DNA from: Flavobacteriales bacterium UBA4474
GTDB taxonomy: Bacteria; Bacteroidota; Bacteroidia; Flavobacteriales_D; Sanyastnellaceae
Assembly (NCBI GenBank): GCA_002389295.1
Contig: DGOE01000153.1
Location: forward strand, 1-18,897
Length of the DNA stretch: 18,897 bases
Direction of reading: 5' to 3'
Part shown: in pieces, positions 8,156-14,209 of the stretch
Layout of the letters: each line of letters starts with the position of its first letter
Position numbering within the stretch: the first letter of the stretch is position 1
Notes under the pieces: model-generated
The model's database searches: none
What the model was told of the DNA's origin: nothing
What the model saw: only the letters and a program-made list of their open reading frames with translations
Program-made: the position numbers and the translations under genes

Positions 8156-8890
8156 TCACAAACCAAGACCAACAGTCAGGCCAAAACGCCAGCCGGGTCC
8201 GCTGTCACTTAAGAGGTATACACTCCTGCGCGAGCTGCTAAAAATTCGCTCGTCCAGACTGTCCTCTGCGCTCTCCTGTGCATCACTGCCCAAGGTGCCT
8301 TCATGCACCCATGAGCGGCTGTAGCTCCTGAACATAGGCCCCGTATACACCTCTATGCTGATGCCGTTGTCTGAGTACCACTGGAATCCAACCATCACGC
8401 CTCCCCCCCAATGGAACTGGCTGTATCTGCCGTCAAGCTCGTCCTGGAACGCCCCTTCTGAAATGCCGGCAAAGTCATCGATGTCTTCATCCACGTCCAA
8501 ATTCCATTGTTCGATCCTGCCTTGAATGCTCACGAACACCCCCTCTGGCATGCCCCCGTTCACCCAAGCATACCGGCGAATCTCCGGACTCAAACGCCAA
8601 CCGGCGTGTTCTATCGCCACATCCGTCCACGCGCTCATGCCCGTCAGGTTGTTGTACTGGTAGAGACCAAAACTTTCGGCTTCGCCAATTCCAGCAAACG
8701 CAAGCTGCACGGAAGTGGAGGAGTTCAAGACATATTCGTACCCCAACTCGTAGCGGGCGAAATACCAATCACTGAGGTTCAACTTCAGCAGATGTCGGGT
8801 ATCATAGTCGCCATCGCTGCTCATTTGGGCACCTGCAATCGGCATCCACGCCAAAGCGGCCAAAGCCAGAAGAATCCGTTTTATCGACAT
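8156..8890 (-). CDS. Predicted outer-membrane beta-barrel protein
   Basis: The 244-residue product has a clear signal peptide (MSIKRILLALAALAWMPIAGAQ). The mature part alternates aromatic/hydrophobic and polar residues in strand-sized blocks (LKLNLSDWYFARYELGYEYVL, VSIQGRIEQWNLDV, WGGGVMVGFQWYSDNG, SIEVYTGPMFRSY) and ends in the strand RFGLTVGLGL. This fits an eight-stranded-type outer-membrane barrel, distantly like DUF3575 or OmpA-barrel proteins. An acidic loop (DVDEDIDDFAG) and a Ser-rich loop (~200-225) would be external. It is the last gene of the three-gene unit; its ATG at 8890 lies 10 bases inside the upstream lipoprotein gene, pointing to translational coupling. Function is unknown. 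Confidence 0.78.
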   Translation of the reverse strand: MSIKRILLALAALAWMPIAGAQMSSDGDYDTRHLLKLNLSDWYFARYELGYEYVLNSSTSVQLAFAGIGEAESFGLYQYNNLTGMSAWTDVAIEHAGWRLSPEIRRYAWVNGGMPEGVFVSIQGRIEQWNLDVDEDIDDFAGISEGAFQDELDGRYSQFHWGGGVMVGFQWYSDNGISIEVYTGPMFRSYSRSWVHEGTLGSDAQESAEDSLDERIFSSSRRSVYLLSDSGPGWRFGLTVGLGL

Positions 8891-9360
8891 GGTTCGAGGG
8901 TGTATGTGAGCCCAACAATACGCCAGTTCCCCTCTTCTTCAACCATTTGGATGGCGTCGTATCCACAGTGGCTCAGTTCCTCACCGATATGGAAATCATA
9001 GTAAGCCCAGACATCTGCAAACCCTCCGGAAACGTGCACTGCGGGGTCCGAAAACCGCTCAATCAGCGGCGCACCTGGCTGTGAAACCGATGCCACCCAA
9101 TCGGCGGACGACACCCGCGTAACGGCCAAAGTGTCTCCCCTTGTGTCGATCCTTGTCAAAACAGCATCCTCGCGGAGAACCAGCGACAACCTCACGGCGT
9201 CCCGGGCCTCGAGGGCCTGAAAGAAATCCTGAATGGCACCCAAGATGATGTCCTCCACGTCATCGGTGGCACCTTTTGGAGACTGCGCAGATTGACAACC
9301 TGCCAAACAGGTAAAGCCCCACACCAGCAGGACCCCACCAATGAACTGACTGTGGCGCAT
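8881..9360 (-). CDS. NTF2/SnoaL-like lipoprotein
   Basis: The 159-residue product starts at the ATG at 9360, which overlaps the upstream stop as TAATG; a GTG 12 bases earlier is less likely. The signal peptide ends in lipobox LAGC with lipidation site C22. The mature domain has the features of the NTF2/SnoaL-like (DUF4440-type) fold: a first helix with IQDFFQALEARDAVRLSLVL and DAVLTRID, a middle strand GFADVWAYYDFHIGE, and a final NWRIVGLTYT strand. Such domains serve as small-ligand enzymes or binding/assembly modules, and nothing here selects between them. A Cys pair in the mature part (SHCGYD and the near-C-terminal PCR) could form a disulfide. Sitting between a secreted CxxCH protein and a barrel protein, it is likely a periplasmic or outer-membrane partner of both. 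Confidence 0.8.
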   Translation of the reverse strand: MRHSQFIGGVLLVWGFTCLAGCQSAQSPKGATDDVEDIILGAIQDFFQALEARDAVRLSLVLREDAVLTRIDTRGDTLAVTRVSSADWVASVSQPGAPLIERFSDPAVHVSGGFADVWAYYDFHIGEELSHCGYDAIQMVEEEGNWRIVGLTYTLEPCR

Positions 9361-10166
9361 TATGGACACCACACTTTACGGGTATGCACAGTGCCATTGG
9401 CCGTCCGGACATGAACCACAACCAGGCCTGAGTGAGACAAGATGATGGCATGCTGGCCCGCCGCGAAATCGCCTTCGAAAAGGAGCCGCCCATCGAGGGA
9501 AAGCACGGAGGTGTGGTGTCCTTCGGCACACGACAACTGCAATTGTCCCTGTTCGGAGGCGTGCATCCCAAAGGGAGTTGAAGCCGATGCCTCAGCCACT
9601 CCCGTTACAGTTTCATCAAAAGTGAATGAAGCGCCTTCAAACACATCACCGGAAGCCACGCCGTTGCCATTGGCCACCACCGAGGCCACGTATACAGTGA
9701 CCGCGCCACTGCCCGCGGGCGGTGCCACCCATTCCACCTCAAAGGTGCCTGAACTGCAGAGGTCGTTTTGCTCAAAAATGTGCCGTCCATTGACTTCGTC
9801 CAACCAAATGCAATCATTGGCATCCTGGTCGTTAAACATGCCCGCGTTGGATCCATTGGCGAATACCGCAGTGCCGTGTACCCCGAAGCCCGCTGGATCA
9901 CCGGTACTGCTCAACGAAACGACCAAGGTGTGTGTGGCACCCGGCATGTAGGTGTCGCTCAAGGCCATGTCACCCTCGACCACCATAAACGCATTGAGCG
10001 CAGGAGAAAACGAGCCACCTGAATGGCATTGCTGACAGGTGTTGTCACTGCCCGGGGCCCCGGTGCGGTCCTTGTTCTGCTGGTGTGCCACCCCGTTGGA
10101 GTTGGAGAGCAATGCAACAGTGATGGCAAGCAAAAAAGTGAGTGAAAGTGGCGTACGTATCGTCAT
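9360..10166 (-). CDS. Choice-of-anchor V domain protein with CxxCH motif
   Basis: The 268-residue product has a signal peptide to ~27 (VAHQQ). It continues with RTGAPGSDNTCQQCHSGGSF (C44, C47, H48), the N-terminal signature of the choice-of-anchor V family, which resembles Reeler domains. CxxCH is the heme c attachment motif, so a single covalent heme is possible but unproven. A beta-sandwich domain follows (~55-185), with GFGVHGTAVF and FEVEWVAPPAGSGAVTVYVA. The last ~70 residues (TSVLSLDGRLLFEGDFAAGQ ... LVVVHV) resemble a T9SS type A sorting domain, fitting the family's habit of carrying different C-terminal anchors. Its TAA overlaps the ATG of the lipoprotein gene (TAATG), so the two are translationally coupled. 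It is first in the unit and divergent from the Dps-like gene. Confidence 0.85.
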   Translation of the reverse strand: MTIRTPLSLTFLLAITVALLSNSNGVAHQQNKDRTGAPGSDNTCQQCHSGGSFSPALNAFMVVEGDMALSDTYMPGATHTLVVSLSSTGDPAGFGVHGTAVFANGSNAGMFNDQDANDCIWLDEVNGRHIFEQNDLCSSGTFEVEWVAPPAGSGAVTVYVASVVANGNGVASGDVFEGASFTFDETVTGVAEASASTPFGMHASEQGQLQLSCAEGHHTSVLSLDGRLLFEGDFAAGQHAIILSHSGLVVVHVRTANGTVHTRKVWCP

Positions 10167-10186
10167 CCCGTCTTGAGTTCTAATTG

Positions 10187-10194
10187 CAAACTAA
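10187..10194 (-). promoter_or_regulatory. Possible -7 promoter element
   Basis: On the minus strand TTAGTTTG differs from the Bacteroidota -7 consensus TAnnTTTG at one position and lies ~21 bases before the ATG of the choice-of-anchor V gene. I find no convincing -33 box at the right spacing. If real, the GTGAT-N4-ATCAC palindrome would be centred ~50 bases upstream of the transcription start, a position used by Crp/Fnr-type activators. Confidence 0.3.
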
Positions 10195-10225
10195 ACACCC
10201 CAAAACGGACCTGGGTTGCGCTAAA

Positions 10226-10239
10226 GTGATAATCATCAC
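10226..10239. promoter_or_regulatory. Crp/Fnr-like palindrome GTGAT-N4-ATCAC
   Basis: A perfect 5-bp-arm palindrome (GTGAT, spacer AATC, ATCAC) contains the GTGA-N6-TCAC core of Crp-family operators. It lies between the divergent choice-of-anchor V gene (start 10166) and the Dps-like gene (start 10330), where one site could control both. Binding is inferred from pattern only. Confidence 0.45.
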
Positions 10240-10329
10240 GTGAAGTATTGACAATGGTCATTGGACACCCTTGAGATTTTACACACATTCAGGATGCTTC
10301 TCCGATTCACCTTGAACAAAAACCCCTCC

Positions 10330-10854
10330 ATGACCACGCCTGCCCCTACCCTGTCGAATCAGCTGGATCGCACATGGGCCGACCGGCTTGTGCCACTCCT
10401 CAACGCACTCATCGCCGACTTCGAGGTGATGAAATTCAATGTTCGGGGAGCCATGTGGAACGGTTGGGGCGAACAATTCACCACCATGGTCGACATCCTG
10501 CCAGCCTACCGGGAACATGCAGACCATGCCGTCGAAATTTTGGCGCGCCGCGTGCGTTGTCTGGAGGGGCGCCCCCCTGCTACGATGGATGCCATGATCG
10601 AAAATGCCCATTTGGAAGCCAATGATGGCACCATTCACCACCGCGCTTGCATCCGCATGCTCCGTGAATCCCTCTCGCACCTGCTCAAAGCAGAACGCGA
10701 AGCCCTCACACTGGCCCAGCACGCTGGTGACGAGGTCTCCGCGCAGAGCATTTCCAGCCTGATGTCATTTCAAGAAGAAGCGCTGTGGCACCTGCGTTCA
10801 TCGCTGCGCCGCACAGCGTTCGAAACGGACTACCTCCCCAAGGAGGCGCCTTGA
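10330..10854 (+). CDS. Dps-like ferritin with degenerate ferroxidase site
   Basis: The 174-residue product starts at the ATG at 10330, chosen because Dps proteins have ~30-40 residues before the RGxHW-type motif; ATG 10294 and TTG 10261 would add residues with no match. It aligns without gaps to Dps from NVRGAMWNGW through ARRVRCLEGRP, and again at LAQHAGDEVSAQSI ... LWHLRSSL, so the four-helix Dps fold is well supported. Dps proteins are dodecamers that oxidise and store iron and sometimes bind DNA. The metal ligands are lost: comparing with Listeria Dps recalled from memory, H31 is Met (M42), H43 Val, D47 Pro, D58 Glu and E62 Arg. Normal ferroxidase activity is therefore unlikely; a structural, DNA-protecting or altered-metal role is possible. 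Its stop is 3 bases from that of the convergent type B gene. Confidence 0.82.
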   Translation: MTTPAPTLSNQLDRTWADRLVPLLNALIADFEVMKFNVRGAMWNGWGEQFTTMVDILPAYREHADHAVEILARRVRCLEGRPPATMDAMIENAHLEANDGTIHHRACIRMLRESLSHLLKAEREALTLAQHAGDEVSAQSISSLMSFQEEALWHLRSSLRRTAFETDYLPKEAP

Positions 10855-10857
10855 ATT

Positions 10858-13800
10858 TTAGCGCATGATCATCAACTGACCGGCGTGCTCCACACCTTCA
10901 GGTAATTCCAAGACGAAGTAATGTGTGCCATCGGCGGCACCGTCTCCGTCCCATTGGTTTTCGTAACCGTCTGCAGCGAAGACCACGGCGCCATTTCGGT
11001 TGAAGACCGTCAACCTATTGTCCGGGTAGAGCTCGATGTATTTGAACACCAACCGGTCATTCTTCCCGTCGCCGTTGGGCGTGAAAATATTGACCAACTC
11101 TACCGCACAAGACAAGATTTCCAAAACGTGTGAATCGGAATCGCCACAGAGTCCCTGCAACACATGGTTCACCGTCACCGTGCCCACACCTGCCGCTTCC
11201 AGATTTAGCATGCCTGTATCCGGATTGATACAGTCGTCACTGGAAGCACTGGTTGCACTCCACACTCCTCCCGGCCAAATCGCACCGAGCTGCCATTCCT
11301 CCACCCCTATGCACAGTTCATCATTGGGGACGTCTACCAGAATCGCGGCATCGCGCTGGGGCACCACCGTGATCTGCACCGCATCCACATCCGAACAAAC
11401 GTCTTCAATGGTGTGGGTTACGGTATAGTTTCCCGCACCAATGCCCGGATCGAAACTGCCCGCAGGGGTCAGACAGGAACCGCAGGACGCCGTCCAAGTA
11501 CCACCACCTTCAGCTGCGGAGAACAGCACCGTTCCAGCAGATTCACACAAATCTGGAATATCATCTATCGCAGCGTTCACCGCAGGCGCCACCACGATTT
11601 CCAAACTGGCGCCAACGCTACAGCCCAGCGATTCATCATAAACAACGGTGACCGTATGGGTGCCCTCACCGGCATCGCCCGGGTCGAAGTAGCCGCTGCC
11701 ATTGATGCACCCACCGCAGTCCGCCGACCATACAAGGTTGGGGGTCGGACTCCACACGGCTTCCGCCACAAGGTCAACATCGGCATTGATGGTGCTGCCA
11801 GAACTGTTGACGCAGAAAGGGTCTTCATCTTGTACGGTGACACTCAAGACCGGCAACACTTCCGTTGAGAATGAGGCCGTATTGGTGCATTCTCCATTTT
11901 CCAATTGATAGGTCAGCACATTCACGCCCAATGGGGCACCCCCGGGGTTGAACGTCGCACCATTGAGACCTGATCCCGAAGCCGACCACTCACCGCCGGG
12001 CACATCCGCCTCAAGGGCCAATGGTCCTGCATCCACGCAGAATACGTCGGGCACATTGGCAGAGCCAATGGGCAGGCTCTCATCTACGGTCACAGTGGCC
12101 GCGCTTTCGACCCCACAACCGGCGCCGGGCATAAACGTCACTTCATAGGTTCCCGGCCCTGGAGGGGTGAAACTGCCGGAGGATTGCATACACCCGCCAC
12201 AATCGGCCGTCCAAGAACCGGCCAAGCCATCGCCATCCAGCTGCACCGACCCCACCGACTCGCAGTAATTCAGGTCTTCCAAAGCAGCCGATACCGCTTC
12301 GCCCACATTGACTTCCACGGTACCGGTGGCCGTGCACAACGTACCAAAGGTGTAGGCTGCCGTGTAACTGCCTGCACCAACACCGGGGTCAAAAATGCCA
12401 TCCGGCGTGACACACCCATCACAATCCGCTTCCCAATTCCCGCCATTGGGCGTGCCCACCAATTGTATGGGGTCGGCGAAAGGACAAAGCGCCCCAACAC
12501 TTCCAGTATTCACATTGGGCGTCAGTCCCACCTGCAGCTCTTCGACTTCGGTGACCTCTCCGCAATCCCCTTGCAACGTGTAGGTCACCTCCAAAACACC
12601 TGGAGGCGCTTGAGCAGGGTCAATGGTACCGTCCTGGTCCACACACCCCACACATGTCGCCGACCATGTACCACCGGGTTCTCCTGGCGACAGGGTCGCC
12701 ACATCGTCTCCACTGCACAGCACATCGAGGGGGTTGCCATCGGTATCCAAAATGGCGAAGTCCGCATTTTGGGATTCAAAGGTGAATTCCACCATAACGG
12801 TGTCCACGGCCATGAATTGAGACGTATCCGGATCCACGGGGTCCAGGTTGCACAAGTAGAACAAGGTCACCGTGCCATCAAAATTGACACCCCCTCCAGA
12901 GAAATTCCAGCCATTCTGAATGGTCAGCGTCCAGCTCCCATCGCCTTCCAGCAAGCCGGGCGGCGTCGTGAAGCAACTCTCGTAGAAACCGCTCGACGTG
13001 GTGTTCCAATTGAACGGCCAGTCTCCAAGATTGGTTCCAGTGAGGTCGATGTTGAAGCCCTCGATGAACCCACAGGTCCCGGATGGGTCACACAATTGCA
13101 ATCCCATATCTCCCGGCCAACTGCCGCCACTGGTCGTCCAGTTGTTGGTCACGGCAAAGCCCAACAATTCGCCATCAAAGGGGAAATTGATGGCCCCTGT
13201 CTGGGCGGCATTCAAATTGAAGTTGTAAACCAAAGAGGTGTCGCAGGCCTCATCTGGAATGGCGTCGCAACTGCCAGGAGCAGGAGGCGGAGCCAAGATT
13301 TCTGGGAAATTGGCCCCAATAATCAGCTCGGTACTGGATTCCAAACACAGCGAAATGCTGTCTCCTTGACCCACAATGTCTTCACCAATCAAGTACACCA
13401 ACTCGGTCTGGGTGGCGCCGTTCGGATCATAGCTGAACGCCTCGTTTTCGATGGCGAACTCACCGGTATCATACGCTGCCGGACCATAACTCCCCTCACC
13501 CGAGCCACCCTGTATGCCCACCACAGCGGTAATGCCCACGCATGAGGTAAACTGCCCGATGTGCATCTCGACCCTGTTGGAAGTCTCAAACAACACGACT
13601 TGGGTGACCAACTCGTTGGACCCACAACCCGTTTGGGGCAGGTTCTCCCAGCTGATCACGAAGCGGCGACAGGGGAATTCACCCAAAGTGGCCGTGCGGA
13701 TTTCACCACCGCTGTTGCTGATGTATGCATAGGGGGCCATGATGGAATTCGGCGGAAGGGTATTGGACCCCAATGCTTGGTTCGGGTAGTTGAATGTCCC

Positions 13801-14184
13801 CGTCAAACCTGTATTAAAAGTGATGAACCCTTTCCGGTTGATTTTCAAACTAAAAAAATCCGTATTGAAGAAACTAAAACCAAAAGGCAGGCCGATGCCA
13901 TTGGTAAATGAATTGGTCACTGCGTTCTGGACCGTACCTGTGCCCGGAGCCAAGGGAGGAGCATACGCAATGGAATCCATGTCATATCCCGTTGATTCCG
14001 CCGCGCGTTCAAATTCGGGCACCACCCAAACACATGAATCCTCACAACCTACAGTCAGGTCATCCGGACCAAAAAGAAACCCACAATCAGCTTGAGCCCA
14101 AAGCCCTGAGGGACTGAACAAACAAAGCAGCAACACAAGGCAAAATCCGTGGCGGCCAACCACGTAGAGGAAATTGAAGCGCAT
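10858..14184 (-). CDS. Large T9SS type B cargo protein with Ig-like repeats
   Basis: The 1108-residue product has a signal peptide to ~30 (GLWAQA). An N-terminal region (~85-290) with GLPFGFSFFNTDF, INRKGFITFNTG and a later VVGIQGGSGEGSYG resembles nidogen-like or lectin-like modules. Residues ~305-450 (GLQLCDPSGTCGF, GSWTLTIQNGWNFSGG) look like a P-domain-type jelly roll. About seven Ig/PKD-like repeats follow (~485-1025), most carrying W[ST]AxCxxC and ending in a strand such as VEVNV or VQITV. The C-terminus (~1030-1108) is the T9SS type B / gliding-motility-associated signal: NIFTPNGDGKND, LTVFNRNG, VVFAADGYENQWDG, DGTHYFVLEL. It is thus likely a cell-surface adhesin or matrix protein exported by T9SS. 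It lies 25 bp after the haloperoxidase-like gene in the same direction, so co-transcription is likely. Confidence 0.93.
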   Translation of the reverse strand: MRFNFLYVVGRHGFCLVLLLCLFSPSGLWAQADCGFLFGPDDLTVGCEDSCVWVVPEFERAAESTGYDMDSIAYAPPLAPGTGTVQNAVTNSFTNGIGLPFGFSFFNTDFFSLKINRKGFITFNTGLTGTFNYPNQALGSNTLPPNSIMAPYAYISNSGGEIRTATLGEFPCRRFVISWENLPQTGCGSNELVTQVVLFETSNRVEMHIGQFTSCVGITAVVGIQGGSGEGSYGPAAYDTGEFAIENEAFSYDPNGATQTELVYLIGEDIVGQGDSISLCLESSTELIIGANFPEILAPPPAPGSCDAIPDEACDTSLVYNFNLNAAQTGAINFPFDGELLGFAVTNNWTTSGGSWPGDMGLQLCDPSGTCGFIEGFNIDLTGTNLGDWPFNWNTTSSGFYESCFTTPPGLLEGDGSWTLTIQNGWNFSGGGVNFDGTVTLFYLCNLDPVDPDTSQFMAVDTVMVEFTFESQNADFAILDTDGNPLDVLCSGDDVATLSPGEPGGTWSATCVGCVDQDGTIDPAQAPPGVLEVTYTLQGDCGEVTEVEELQVGLTPNVNTGSVGALCPFADPIQLVGTPNGGNWEADCDGCVTPDGIFDPGVGAGSYTAAYTFGTLCTATGTVEVNVGEAVSAALEDLNYCESVGSVQLDGDGLAGSWTADCGGCMQSSGSFTPPGPGTYEVTFMPGAGCGVESAATVTVDESLPIGSANVPDVFCVDAGPLALEADVPGGEWSASGSGLNGATFNPGGAPLGVNVLTYQLENGECTNTASFSTEVLPVLSVTVQDEDPFCVNSSGSTINADVDLVAEAVWSPTPNLVWSADCGGCINGSGYFDPGDAGEGTHTVTVVYDESLGCSVGASLEIVVAPAVNAAIDDIPDLCESAGTVLFSAAEGGGTWTASCGSCLTPAGSFDPGIGAGNYTVTHTIEDVCSDVDAVQITVVPQRDAAILVDVPNDELCIGVEEWQLGAIWPGGVWSATSASSDDCINPDTGMLNLEAAGVGTVTVNHVLQGLCGDSDSHVLEILSCAVELVNIFTPNGDGKNDRLVFKYIELYPDNRLTVFNRNGAVVFAADGYENQWDGDGAADGTHYFVLELPEGVEHAGQLMIMR

Positions 14185-14209
14185 GCCGAAAATTAGGGCA
14201 AAGGCCCGT

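Noticed and set aside
11036..12735. Possible DNA repeat array or CRISPR in the type B gene
   Set aside because: The repeats are protein-level Ig-like units of varied length and sequence inside one reading frame, with no identical DNA repeats or spacers.
12184..13545. Plus-strand open frame of 453 codons
   Set aside because: It is antisense to the repeat region of the type B cargo protein, whose frame has a signal peptide, repeats and a sorting domain.
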